Position numbers and translations under genes: made by a program
Notes under the pieces: generated by a model
Seen by the model: only the letters and a program-made list of their open reading frames with translations
Told to the model about the DNA's origin: nothing
The model's database searches: none
Shown here: positions 7,088-15,624 of the stretch, in pieces
Layout: the number at the start of each line of letters is the position of its first letter
Position numbering within the stretch: position 1 is the first letter of the stretch
Assembly (NCBI RefSeq): GCF_016583645.1
Contig: NZ_NRRL01000050.1
Location: forward strand, 1-32,675
Direction: 5' to 3'
Origin: Rhodovibrio sodomensis
GTDB taxonomy: Bacteria; Pseudomonadota; Alphaproteobacteria; Kiloniellales; Rhodovibrionaceae
DNA length: 32,675 nt

Positions 7088-9061
7088 TCAAGATAACGCC
7101 GCGTTGACCGACTTGCCGGACGGCTTGACCTCGGTTTGCCGCCGAAACTCCGGCACGTTGTGGCGAAGGATGTCCTTCACCTGTTCGATGCTCCCGGCCC
7201 GGGCACCAGACTCCAGATCGCCGATCGCCTTGCGCAAGACCTCGATGTTGGCGGTCCGGGCGGCGGCCAGCTGGAGCCCATGGTGCCCAGTCGCGAGCAC
7301 AGGTTCCTGGGAATGGAACAGCTCCTCGTGCAGCTTCTCGCCCGGCCTGACCCCAGTGAACTGGATCCGTACATCCTTTTCCGGGCGCAGGCCAGCCAGG
7401 CGGATCATCTGACGCGCGAGGTCGACGATCTTGACCGGCTCGCCCATGTCCAGGACGTAGACCTTACCAACGTCCTCGCCGTCCTCCTGGCGCAGGCTGA
7501 TCGCGGCGGCCTGCAGGACCAGTTGAACGGCTTCGCGTACGGTCATGAAGTAGCGCGTCATCTCCGGATGGGTGATCGTCACCGGACCGCCGCGTGCGAT
7601 CTGCCGGGTGAACAGCGGCACTACCGAGCCAGTCGACCCCAAAACGTTGCCGAAGCGCACGGTGGTGAAACGTGTCCCGGGTCCGCGCTGGCGCCGGTCC
7701 TGCGCCCGTTCCGCCATGTCGCAGGCCTGGGCGTAGCACTCCGCTAAGCGTTTGGTCGCGCCCATCACGCTCGACGGGTTGATCGCCTTGTCGGTCGAGA
7801 TCAGCACCATCGCGGTTACCCCATGGGCGCGCGAGCTGTCGGCGAGGTTGCGCGTGCCGATCACGTTGGTGAGCGCCGCTTCCGGGGGGTTGTCCTCGGC
7901 CAGCGGCACGTGCTTGACGGCGGCCGCGTGCAGTACGAGGTCCGGGCGCTCCGATGCCATCAGACCGTCGATCGCCACACGGTCGCGCACGTCGGCCAGA
8001 ACGCATCGCCGGTCCGTGCTCGGGAACGTCTCCGACAGCTCCAGCCCGATCCCGTAGAGCAGGGTCTCCGAGTGATCCAGCAGGATCAGCCGCTGTGCGC
8101 CGAACTCGCAGGCCTGGCGGGCAAGTTCGCTGCCGATCGACCCGCCCGCGCCGGTCACCAGCACGCGCCGGCCGGCGATGAAGCCGCGCATGGCGTCGCG
8201 GTCCAGGGTCGCCTGCGGGCGCTGCAGCAGGTCTTCCAGCGCGACCGGCCGAAGCTCGACCTTACCACCGCTGTCCGACCGACTGTCCCGGAAGTCGGTC
8301 AGGCTCGGCAGCCTGGATAGCATGGCGCCGTGCGTCTCGGCCTTTTCCAGAAGTGTACGCAGCACTTCCGGCCCCATGGACCGCGTCTGGATCAGGCGTT
8401 GAGGGGCTTTGCCGCGCCGTCTGAGCGAAGCCATCACGCCGTCGAGGTCGCCGAGATCGCCCATCACTGGAACGCCCCGGATGCGCCGGCCCACGCGCGT
8501 TCCTTTCTCGTCGAGGATGCCGACGGCCTCGTAGCCGCTGTTCGGATCCTGGGTCGTGTCGCGAATGAACAAGTCGGCGGCATCGCCGGCCCCGACCAGC
8601 AAGACCGGCACCCGCGCCGGCGCGCCCCATTCCAGGAGATGATGGAAGCCGCGGTCGCGGAAGACCCGATAGATCATCCTTGGGCCGGCCAGCAGCGCGA
8701 CGAGGAGCAGCCACTCGATCACGAGGACAGAGCGCGGCATGCTGTCAAGGCGCGTTATCAGGAAGGTAATTGGGAGAAAGATCAGCACCGACAGCGTGAC
8801 CGCCTTGACGATGGCGATCATGTCCTGAACGGAGGCGTACCGCCAGATGCCGCGGTACAGGCCCATGAACCAGAAGACGACCGCGCTGACGGCCGTGAAG
8901 ATACCGACAACCAGCCAGAATTCCGGGTCACTCCAGTACCCGGTGATCCCGTCGCCCAGACGCAGCGCGAACGCCGCGACGAACGACACGGCGGCCATGA
9001 CCGCATCGTGCACAAACGCCACGGCGGCCCTGCGGTATCGCGCGGCGAAGACGCCCGTCAT
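7088..9061 (-). CDS. Membrane-anchored UDP-HexNAc 4,6-dehydratase (WbpM/CapD/FlaA1-like)
   Basis: A 657-residue protein that probably converts UDP-GlcNAc to a UDP-4-keto-6-deoxy-HexNAc. The N-terminus has four hydrophobic helices within about residues 10-130. A Rossmann-like domain follows (VPVLLVGAGDAADLF), then the SDR domain with VTGAGGSIGSELARQ (about 302-316). The catalytic set is Ser422 in ISTDKAINP with Met433 and Lys437 in SSVMGATKR. This S-M-K triad, with Met in place of Tyr, is characteristic of the long WbpM-type dehydratases. The chosen ATG has a strong GAGGAG six bases upstream; longer frames up to 9133 lack this and add no conserved sequence. It is first in the leftward operon. 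Confidence 0.93.
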   Translation of the reverse strand: MTGVFAARYRRAAVAFVHDAVMAAVSFVAAFALRLGDGITGYWSDPEFWLVVGIFTAVSAVVFWFMGLYRGIWRYASVQDMIAIVKAVTLSVLIFLPITFLITRLDSMPRSVLVIEWLLLVALLAGPRMIYRVFRDRGFHHLLEWGAPARVPVLLVGAGDAADLFIRDTTQDPNSGYEAVGILDEKGTRVGRRIRGVPVMGDLGDLDGVMASLRRRGKAPQRLIQTRSMGPEVLRTLLEKAETHGAMLSRLPSLTDFRDSRSDSGGKVELRPVALEDLLQRPQATLDRDAMRGFIAGRRVLVTGAGGSIGSELARQACEFGAQRLILLDHSETLLYGIGLELSETFPSTDRRCVLADVRDRVAIDGLMASERPDLVLHAAAVKHVPLAEDNPPEAALTNVIGTRNLADSSRAHGVTAMVLISTDKAINPSSVMGATKRLAECYAQACDMAERAQDRRQRGPGTRFTTVRFGNVLGSTGSVVPLFTRQIARGGPVTITHPEMTRYFMTVREAVQLVLQAAAISLRQEDGEDVGKVYVLDMGEPVKIVDLARQMIRLAGLRPEKDVRIQFTGVRPGEKLHEELFHSQEPVLATGHHGLQLAAARTANIEVLRKAIGDLESGARAGSIEQVKDILRHNVPEFRRQTEVKPSGKSVNAALS

Positions 9062-9067
9062 GCCTAA

Positions 9068-9073
9068 CTCCTC
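9068..9073 (-). promoter_or_regulatory. Strong ribosome binding site of the dehydratase gene
   Basis: GAGGAG on the minus strand lies six bases before the ATG at 9061. It decides the start of the dehydratase in favour of this codon over two upstream in-frame candidates at 9097 and 9133. Confidence 0.75.
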
Positions 9074-9417
9074 TGCCGGTCCGGCGACCGTGCCCATCTC
9101 CAAGCTGCGACGTGCCCGCTGGCGCCGATCCACAACACCCGCACATGCTGTTACCGCAGACGCCCGCCCGCTGCAAAGCGGGAACGCTGTGACCGTCTCG
9201 CGCGAAGCGCTTAAATCAGGCGAGAACCAAAAACGTGCATCTGCCGATCCGCCCCCAGCCAGGTCGACGAGCTACCGCTGGCATAGCCCTGTCGCGCCCA
9301 CATCAAGGATCGAACTGGATGTCCAGTGCTTGCCGCTACGGCCAGACTTCTCCGGCCCAGGTTGCAAAGCCGGCCGTCCGCGATCGTCTGCGCAGTAGCC
9401 AGGAAGGCACATACCCG

Positions 9418-9679
9418 CTACGGTAAGCGAAACCTGCGGTGTCGACTGTCGGTCTCTATCAACAGCCCGACCTGCATCAGCGCTTCGTGTTCGGGATATG
9501 GCGTGAAGCCGAGCCAGGGTTCGCGAACAGGTTCGAGGGTCTCCTCGGGCCAAAGCATGACGTCCGGGACCGGCTCTGGATCGGACGAGCCTGTGGCCAA
9601 GCACGCGTTGGGTGACCTCGGTCCCAGCCAAAACGCGCAGCCGCGCGGCCACGAGATTGCGGAACGCGTACGCCTTCAT
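9418..9679 (-). pseudogene. Possible small gene broken by one frameshift, function unknown
   Basis: An ATG at 9679 with AAGGA eight bases upstream opens MKAYAFRNLVAARLRVLAG and continues to about 9605. A one-base shift there leads into a second frame ending at a stop at 9418, which reads SDPEPVPDVMLWPEETLEPV and then GFTPYPEHEALMQVGLLIET. The second frame has the look of real coding sequence, with mixed Glu, Pro and hydrophobic residues rather than the Arg-rich composition of shadow frames. Joined, they would give a protein of about 87 residues. I do not recognise the family. A sequencing error could produce the same picture, and the whole could be chance. Confidence 0.35.
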
Positions 9680-10212
9680 CTGCTTTTCCTTGAACCCACC
9701 GAAAAACGGCCTTGGCGAGGCGTTGCACCCCCTAGCACGGGCAGGTCCGTCCAAGAATCACCGGCTGATCGCCTACATCCAGGTCGACATGGTCGAAACG
9801 GCGGTGCGCCACTACCTCGCTCAAGAAGCGGAAGATCCGGCCCCGCCGGCGCCGTCTAACCGGAGAGACTAACCGGCGGCGGGCCTGACGGCTTGGCGAC
9901 AGGTGACGACCCCGCAGCGCCCGTAAAGCGTTGTGGACGGCATCGACCTCTGGGTCGCAAAGCTCGACGCCCGACCGCAACGATGACCGGTCGCCGTCGG
10001 CCCCCGGCTTCACCACCCGACTGTCTCGCGCCGCGATCAAGGCATCGCGGGCCAGCCCCGTGGCGCGCGAGCGGATCGCCCTACTCTACGCCTTGCCGAT
10101 CCGTCAGGTCGCCCAGCGCCACCGCGCAGCCGCCGAAGCTCTGCAGGTACAACAGAGCGTTGCGGTTCGCCCGGAGATAGGCAGTGCGTGTCTCATCCGA
10201 TCTCTGCTTCGC

Positions 10213-10590
10213 CTTCGCTGTCACTGGAGTACAGGTAGTGATGACTGGTCCGACTCAGATTGTGGCCCATCCGGGCGCGATCGCGTCCATGTAGCGCTGC
10301 CCGCGGACCGGGGGATGGTCCAGGCCGCGGACCTCAAACTGCACGTCCGGCAGCCGCTGTTTCAGCCGGGTCGCGACGGCGACGCGGATGTCCTCGCCGT
10401 TCTCCGGGTCGCGCACGGACTGCCGCCCCATGAAGGCGAAAAGACATCGACCGGGAGCGCGTCGGCCGGCTGCTCTTCCTGACGCAGAACCGCGAACGAC
10501 GGGTCGACCAGGTTGGGTGGACCGCGGCCTGGTTGCCGGCGATTTGGTCCTGGCTCGCCGAGGCAACGGGCTCCGCGCGGCGCACCAAGC
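10213..10590 (-). pseudogene. Decayed fragment of a CgeB-like glycosyltransferase, paralogue of the gene at 12101
   Basis: Three minus-strand frame segments match the middle of the intact glycosyltransferase at 12101-13174. Examples are GNQAAVH against GRANVH; DPSFAVLRQEEQPADALPVD against DPNVETLRQFEQPARALPVD; and FEVRGLDHPPVRGQRYMDAI against FEIRGLDHPPVRGQDYMDAI. The segments are separated by short deletions: about 4 bases near 10518, 1 base near 10443 and 4 bases near 10272. After the last one the homology goes on (RMGHNLSR, HHYLYSSD) to about 10213. Both the N-terminal third and the C-terminal part are missing or unrecognisable. It cannot make a functional enzyme. It lies just downstream of the O-antigen polymerase gene on the same strand. 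Confidence 0.85.
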
Positions 10591-10606
10591 CTCCGTCCGA
10601 GCACTA

Positions 10607-10615
10607 CCCCCCCCC
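10607..10615. repeat. Homopolymer tract of nine C (G on the minus strand)
   Basis: Nine consecutive C bases lie 18 bases beyond the stop of the O-antigen polymerase/ligase gene, at the upstream border of the decayed glycosyltransferase. Such tracts slip during replication and can act as phase switches inside genes. Here the surrounding gene is already broken, so a present function is doubtful. Confidence 0.6.
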
Positions 10616-10632
10616 GGCAGCGGTTCAACCGG

Positions 10633-11838
10633 TCAGCGAACGACATCAGACGGCCGGCACAGCATCAGAATGGGCAGGTACAGGATCAGCCAGTCCCGGT
10701 TCAAGTTGATGATAAACGACTGGTTGTCGACCAACAGCACCGGAGAGGCGAACGCCAGCATCACCAGCGGCGCCACCGTGCCCGCATGGGCGGTCGCGAA
10801 CGCGTCGTAGGCGGCTCGCCCGCCAAGTATCAACAGCAGACCAACGCCGACCAATCCCTGGTAGAAAAGTGTTCCCAGAACAATGTTGTGCGCTGAATTG
10901 TGGCCGAGCGCGTCCAGCACCGCCGCTGCGCCCAGCCCCAGAAACGGATTCTCAGCCGACCGCGAGAGCACATGGCTCCAGATTTCGAACCGCAGCGAAC
11001 TGCCGCGCGCCACCCAGTTGTCGAGGTCGATCAAGCCGGCCGTGTGTGCGCCCAGCAGCAGAGCCGCGAACCCACCGGCGATCGGGAGCAGCAGACGCCG
11101 GTCGCGCGCGACGGCAAAGACGCAAGCGGCGAAGATCATTCCGATCATCGGACCACGACTGTCGGTCAGGGCCACGACGACCGAGCAGACTATCAGCGCG
11201 GCCGCATAGGACGCCCTCCAGGCAGCGCCTTTAGCGTCGAAAAGGCGCATCAGCGCCACGACCGCCGCGAAGCCATACATGATCCCAGCTTGAACCGGAT
11301 GGTCGGCGAAGCCGAAGCCGCGCAGCCGGTAACCAGTATCGAACATGTCGCCCGTCACCGCGATCCATATCAGAATCGCGAGACCGAGCATCAGCGCGAG
11401 GGTGAGCATCCCGGTCAACGCGGATTCGACCCGCAGGTAGCCCTGACGCGCGACCGCGATGGCGCCGGTGAAGAACAGCGCTACGATCAGGGCTAGGCGC
11501 GCAGCATCGTAGGCGCTTTCCAGGGACATGTTCTGGCTCCAGGCGATGCTCAGGAGCCACCAGCCGCACATCAGGACGATTACCCACCAGTACAAACTCG
11601 CCCGAACTGGCGTCCAGCGAACTTGGTAGACGTACACCGCGATTGGCACGAGGCAGAATATGTAGAGAATCGACCGGATAATGGCCTTGTCGAACAGAAA
11701 CAGTCCGACGATCGTAAACGGGATAGCATAGCCAAGATACCGCGCAAGGCGTTCCGGTTCCGAGGCGCGCCGAAACGCCGCGAGCGCCGACGACATGCGA
11801 CCCGAACCGTCGGGCGACTGTTCCTCCACGCGAGCCAC
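10633..11838 (-). CDS. O-antigen ligase/polymerase family membrane protein (Wzy/WaaL type)
   Basis: A 401-residue inner-membrane protein with about ten to twelve hydrophobic helices. The largest periplasmic loop near the middle and C-terminal third contains SSLRFEIWSHVLSRSAENPFLGLG followed by HNSAHNIVLGTLFYQGLVG, the Arg-x3-Trp and His-containing pattern of the Wzy_C/O-antigen ligase domain. It either polymerises lipid-linked O-units (Wzy) or joins finished O-antigen to lipid A-core (WaaL); the two cannot be separated from sequence. The Wzz-like gene in the same locus favours a Wzy-dependent pathway. The start is a GTG at 11838 with AGGGG seven bases upstream; an ATG fourteen codons later is an alternative. 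It is transcribed divergently from the CgeB-like gene across 262 bases, which must contain promoters for both, though none is clearly readable. Confidence 0.85.
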   Translation of the reverse strand: MARVEEQSPDGSGRMSSALAAFRRASEPERLARYLGYAIPFTIVGLFLFDKAIIRSILYIFCLVPIAVYVYQVRWTPVRASLYWWVIVLMCGWWLLSIAWSQNMSLESAYDAARLALIVALFFTGAIAVARQGYLRVESALTGMLTLALMLGLAILIWIAVTGDMFDTGYRLRGFGFADHPVQAGIMYGFAAVVALMRLFDAKGAAWRASYAAALIVCSVVVALTDSRGPMIGMIFAACVFAVARDRRLLLPIAGGFAALLLGAHTAGLIDLDNWVARGSSLRFEIWSHVLSRSAENPFLGLGAAAVLDALGHNSAHNIVLGTLFYQGLVGVGLLLILGGRAAYDAFATAHAGTVAPLVMLAFASPVLLVDNQSFIINLNRDWLILYLPILMLCRPSDVVR

Positions 11839-12100
11839 GCTCTACCCCTTATCCCAAACACTGCGAGCCGACTTACGCCGGCCCACCAATAACAACACAA
11901 TCCGACATCCTTCACGGTGTCGCGACCGACACGGGGCGTATCGCATACCACACGCCACCCATCAAAGCTTTCCAGATGTCGGTTGGGAAGAAGTCGGCAA
12001 CACAACCGCAGGCGGTGCCGACATCTAATGCGCCGGTGGCTGAACCGTAGGCACCGTGATACACAGCTGCTTCACCAACGTTTTTCGGTAGCATCACTCC

Positions 12101-13174
12101 ATGCGTGTCCTGATCGTCGGCGACATCTTCGGCGCCGACCTTTGCGCCAACTTCCACATGATCATGCAGAAGTTCGTGCACGGCTTCGCCCGGGCCGGGC
12201 ACGGCGTGCAGGTGTTCAACGACCGCCAGGCCGCGCGCTACGCCACGCCGTTGCACAGCCGCAAGCTGGGTACCCGGACGGCGAACGCCAGGCTGCTGCA
12301 GGCCTGCCGCAACTACCGCCCGCACCTCGTGTTCCTGGGCCACTGCGAGATCATCCGCAACGACACGCTGGCCGCGGTCCGGGAAGCGGTGCCGGGGGTG
12401 CGGATCGCCTACCGCAACGTCGACCCGATCTACGACTTCGACCACGACAACCACCGCCGGATCGCCAGCCGAATCGACACGGTGGACACGATCTTCGTCA
12501 CCACCGCCGGCCGGCGCCTCAGCCGGTTCGCGGGCGGGCGCGCGAACGTCCACTTCATGCCCAACCCGATCGACCCCAACGTGGAGACGCTGCGCCAGTT
12601 CGAGCAGCCGGCGCGCGCGCTGCCGGTCGACCTGTTCTTCGGCTTCATGGGCCGCCAGCAGGCCAGCGACACCAACAAGCAGGGCGACGCGCGCATCGCA
12701 ATCGCGACCGAACTGAAACAGCGGCTGCCGGAGGCGACGTTCGAGATCCGCGGCCTCGACCATCCGCCCGTGCGCGGGCAGGACTACATGGACGCGATCG
12801 CCCGGGCGCGGATGGGCCTGAACTTCAGCCGGGTCAACGACCACTATCTCTACGCCAGCGACCGGATGGCGCACTACCTGGGCTGCGGCCTGGTCACCCT
12901 GACCGACCGGGCGACCGGCTTCGGCGAGCTGTTCGACGAGGACGAACTCGGCTTCTACGCCGACCGCGACGAGCTGGTGGCGCAGATCGAGCGGTTCCGC
13001 ACGGACGATGCCGCCCGCCGACGCGTGGCGGAGGCCGGCTGGCGCAGAGGGCACCAACTGTTCGACGTCGCGCGGGTCGCCCGCTACATCTGTGATACGA
13101 TGTTCGAGACCGGCCTGAGCGAGGCCTACGAGTGGCCGACCGGGCCGGCCAAGCCCGCGGCCAAGCAGGACTGA
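12101..13174 (+). CDS. CgeB-like glycosyltransferase (Glyco_trans_1_2 type)
   Basis: A 357-residue GT-B-like protein. The N-terminal half (MRVLIVGDIFGADLCANFHM, then PHLVFLGHCEIIRNDTLAAV) and the C-terminal half (RARMGLNFSRVNDHYLYASD, GCGLVTLTDRATGFGELFDE, ELGFYADRDELVAQIERF) follow the layout of CgeB/Glyco_trans_1_2 proteins. In these the C-terminal domain forms the nucleotide-sugar site and the last part marks residue positions in a dynamic shield region. It probably adds a sugar to the surface glycan; donor and acceptor are unknown. No good ribosome binding site precedes the ATG. The coding sequence is strongly GC-biased like the Lpt genes. A decayed relative lies at 10213-10590 in opposite orientation. 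It ends 41 bases before the convergent gene at 13216. Confidence 0.82.
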   Translation: MRVLIVGDIFGADLCANFHMIMQKFVHGFARAGHGVQVFNDRQAARYATPLHSRKLGTRTANARLLQACRNYRPHLVFLGHCEIIRNDTLAAVREAVPGVRIAYRNVDPIYDFDHDNHRRIASRIDTVDTIFVTTAGRRLSRFAGGRANVHFMPNPIDPNVETLRQFEQPARALPVDLFFGFMGRQQASDTNKQGDARIAIATELKQRLPEATFEIRGLDHPPVRGQDYMDAIARARMGLNFSRVNDHYLYASDRMAHYLGCGLVTLTDRATGFGELFDEDELGFYADRDELVAQIERFRTDDAARRRVAEAGWRRGHQLFDVARVARYICDTMFETGLSEAYEWPTGPAKPAAKQD

Positions 13175-13215
13175 GGGACGATCCCCGCGCGCCCGCCCCA
13201 GCCCCGGCAGGCGAT

Positions 13216-14241
13216 CTAACGACCCAGGTCGGCGAACGCCGCCGCCGCGTCGTCCCAGCCCCACCACCGCCGGCTCGCCAGCGCGCAGCGATGCTGGGAC
13301 AGCCAGAGCGCGTCGTCGGTCAGCAGGTGTACGCAGGCCTCGGCGAAGGCGTCCGCGTCCGCCGCGACAAAACCGGAGCGGCCGTCCTCGACGCGCTCGG
13401 GTAGAGAGCCGACCGGCTGGGTGACCAGCGGGACACCCATCGCCTGCGCCTCGGCGGCGGCCTGGCAGAAGGTCTCGCCGGGATCGCCGCGGTAGACCAT
13501 GACGCGGGCCTCGGCCAGCTCTTGGACCAGGTCGGATCGCGGCACCGGTTCGTGGAAGCTGACCGCGTCGCCGGCGGCGGCCTTGGCGCGCGAGACGATC
13601 GCCGCCATTTCCCCGGCCTTCCGGCCGCCGTAGGTCAGCGCGCCGGAGAACACACGAAGTTCGGCCTTGGGCACGCGCGGCTGCACCCGCTCGGTCCACA
13701 GCGCGACCAGCCATTCCAGGCCGCGCTCGGGGTTGGACGTCATGATCCCGCGCGCCGGCGGCGGAGTCCGCCGCGCGGCCCCGCGGTGAAACGCGGTATC
13801 GGTGCCGTGCGGGATCTTCACGAGCCGCGCCCGGGGCACCCAAGCGGGCACGGTCGAGGCGTGGTAATCGCCCGTGACCACCAGGATCGGCCGCCAGCGT
13901 GCCAACGGCAACAGGAACTTGGGCTTTTTCAGATGCTGGGCGGGGTTGCGCAGCCACAGCACCCGCCGACGCGCGCGCGGGACGCGTCCGATCAGCTTGG
14001 AACCGCGGTTGGCGATATAGAGATCGGCGGTCTCCGGCATCCCCGCGGCCAGCGGCCGCCAGCAGACCCCGGCCTCCGCATAGACCTCATCGGCGCCGGT
14101 GTACGCCCTCACCTTGTGGCCCTTCGTGGCAAGGGCCTGGGCCAGGTAGGCAAACCCCGCTTCCGCCCCGCCCAACGGCCGTTCCTGCAGTGTTCGGCCG
14201 TTGAAGGGGTTATTGTCAGCCATGACGATATCAAGCGGCAT
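13216..14241 (-). CDS. GT4-family glycosyltransferase
   Basis: A 341-residue GT-B transferase. The N-terminal loop is NPFNGRTLQERPLGGAEAGF, where a conserved Gly-Gly-Ala-Glu stands before the first helix. The hinge region reads RLVKIPHGTDTAFHRG, and the donor site is RGIMTSNPERGLEWLVALW and ETFCQAAAEAQAMGVPLVTQ, with the E-x7-E spacing of GT4. It probably elongates the glycan. The ATG at 14241 has GAGGA nine bases upstream and matches the start of the fold, whereas the open frame extends to 14340 without resemblance to the family. It is divergent from the FkbM gene and convergent with the CgeB-like gene, so it is a single transcription unit. Confidence 0.87.
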   Translation of the reverse strand: MPLDIVMADNNPFNGRTLQERPLGGAEAGFAYLAQALATKGHKVRAYTGADEVYAEAGVCWRPLAAGMPETADLYIANRGSKLIGRVPRARRRVLWLRNPAQHLKKPKFLLPLARWRPILVVTGDYHASTVPAWVPRARLVKIPHGTDTAFHRGAARRTPPPARGIMTSNPERGLEWLVALWTERVQPRVPKAELRVFSGALTYGGRKAGEMAAIVSRAKAAAGDAVSFHEPVPRSDLVQELAEARVMVYRGDPGETFCQAAAEAQAMGVPLVTQPVGSLPERVEDGRSGFVAADADAFAEACVHLLTDDALWLSQHRCALASRRWWGWDDAAAAFADLGR

Positions 14242-14640
14242 ACTGTCGAGTCCTCGGGTGGCTCGAAGGTGGGGCCCAGGGCCGGGCCACCGGCGCGGTG
14301 CCAGCGCGCCCGTGGCCGCAATTCGGGTGTGGGGCGGCACCGGCGATTCGTCAGCGCGGCGATTCGGCCAGGCAACGGCAACCGAACGTTCGTAGCATTC
14401 CCAAGTGGCTTGGGGCAGTGGGCAGGCTCGGTCCGGTGACGCCCGTCGGTCGCGGACATGCCGTGCCCGGCAGGGACCGACCGGCGCCGGGTTTACGCGC
14501 CCAGGCCCGCAGACTATGACGATCAGCCAATCGTCCTCGATCGGAGCATGCGACCCCCGATGACCGCAGGTTTCGTTGCAACCGTCCCGTGGTCCCCCTT
14601 GGTCACCGTCGTCGACGCACCGGTACTGGTGCGCTGGAAC
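14242..14640. other. Divergent intergenic region
   Basis: This lies between two divergent genes and should contain both promoters. The FkbM-gene frame is open back to 14458, so up to about 180 bases at the right end could be coding if an earlier start (14548 or 14458) is used. No RNA gene, repeat or clear promoter hexamers were seen. Confidence 0.4.
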
Positions 14641-15573
14641 ATGGCGTTCGCCTCTACAAAGACCGGCTGGCGCCGCCCCGTTCGACAGGCCGCCAAGACC
14701 GCGTTTCGTCTAGTGCACCAGCGTCTGGGCGTCCCCGCAATGGGTCGGCTGCGCCTGGGCAGCCCGGGCGACCAACGAGTCTTCCGCGCGGACATGTCGA
14801 ACACGGCCTACAGCAAGGTGCTGCTCGCCGAACGCACGACCGGCTTCGAGCCGGAACTGGCGGCGCTGCTGCGCCAGCTGGCCCCGCGGCTTGGGACTGT
14901 CTTCGACATCGGGGCGAACTGCGGTTTCTTCTCCGCCCGTCTGCTGACAATGCCCGATTTCACCGGGCATATACACGCCTTCGAACTCGTGCCGTCGACT
15001 TGCCGCGCGCTTGTGGGGATGCGCGAGGACTGCGGCTTTTCGGAACGTTTGACCTGCCATGCCTTCGGCCTCTCGGACACCGAGGCCACAGTCGGCGTCG
15101 ATGTCGGTGTCCATTCCTCGCTCGCGCGCATCGCCGACGGCGGGACCGTGAGCGCCCGCGTCCGGCGCCTGGATTCGCTCGATCTGCCGAATCCCGATTT
15201 AATCAAGATCGACGTCGAGGGGCACGAAACACCGGTTCTCGACGGCGCCCGGGACACTCTGAGCACGGCGCAGCCCGTCGTCGTTTTCGAAAGCTGGGAC
15301 CGGCCCAATGACACGGCGGCGATGCGCGCGCCCTTCGACCGCCTTGGCGATCTCGGCTACAGCTTCTTCGCGCTGCGGGCCAGCTGGACGGCGGACGGGC
15401 AGATCCGTCTCAGCTTGGATCCGGTCACGCCGGAGGAGCGTACAAAAATCGACGCGCAACTCAACATCTTGGCCGTGCCACACGGTCGCCGTTATCTACT
15501 AAGCGAGCGGTTCCAGCCCTGGTCCGCCGACCCTGACCCGTCACAGGGGTCAGAGTATGGCGCCGATCGCTAA
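14641..15573 (+). CDS. FkbM-family methyltransferase
   Basis: A methyltransferase of about 310 residues. The SAM-binding motif is LGTVFDIGANCGFFSARL (about residues 84-101), and the FkbM signature PDLIKIDVEGHETPVLDGA lies at about 185-203. FkbM-type enzymes in polysaccharide loci usually O-methylate sugar residues, and methylation can cap or decorate O-antigen chains. The start is uncertain. The frame is open from 14458, and ATG codons at 14548 and 14560 precede the one at 14641; none has a strong ribosome binding site. The shortest version still leaves over 80 residues before the motif, normal for the family. The heptosyltransferase-like gene follows 51 bases downstream on the same strand. 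Confidence 0.85.
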   Translation: MAFASTKTGWRRPVRQAAKTAFRLVHQRLGVPAMGRLRLGSPGDQRVFRADMSNTAYSKVLLAERTTGFEPELAALLRQLAPRLGTVFDIGANCGFFSARLLTMPDFTGHIHAFELVPSTCRALVGMREDCGFSERLTCHAFGLSDTEATVGVDVGVHSSLARIADGGTVSARVRRLDSLDLPNPDLIKIDVEGHETPVLDGARDTLSTAQPVVVFESWDRPNDTAAMRAPFDRLGDLGYSFFALRASWTADGQIRLSLDPVTPEERTKIDAQLNILAVPHGRRYLLSERFQPWSADPDPSQGSEYGADR

Positions 15574-15624
15574 GCCGGGGCCGCCCCAGGACAATCGTAT
15601 CGATCCTCCGACATCACGTTAGGC

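Larger units (their letters stand above)
9062..10212. other. Gene-free region with decayed sequence upstream of the dehydratase operon
   Basis: No intact gene is convincing here, although several frames are open for 60-180 codons on both strands. Their translations are Arg/Pro-rich and lack family signatures, as expected of shadows in GC-rich DNA. The part nearest 9061 should hold the operon leader and promoter. A short stem CCCGCT-GCAA-AGCGGG at 9167-9182 is visible, but no clear promoter hexamers. Further right are a possible frameshifted small gene (listed separately) and, on the minus strand near 10083-10170, a fragment reading NALLYLQSFGGCAVALGDL that may be the eroded tail of the glycosyltransferase remnant at 10213. 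Confidence 0.5.

Noticed and set aside
9130..9165. Possible ops/JUMPstart-like element (GCGGTAACAGC) in the leader of the dehydratase operon
   Set aside because: Only about half of the positions match the ops core, and no upstream JUMPstart context is visible.
11912..12097. Minus-strand frame starting MLPKNVGEAAVYHG between the polymerase and CgeB-like genes
   Set aside because: It has a protein-like ring but no ribosome binding site or recognisable family, and it occupies the space needed for two divergent promoters.
11912..13957. Open minus-strand frame of 681 codons across the CgeB-like gene
   Set aside because: Its translation is Arg/Gly/Ala-rich without family signatures and lies antisense to two clear glycosyltransferase genes; such long frames are common opposite GC-rich genes.
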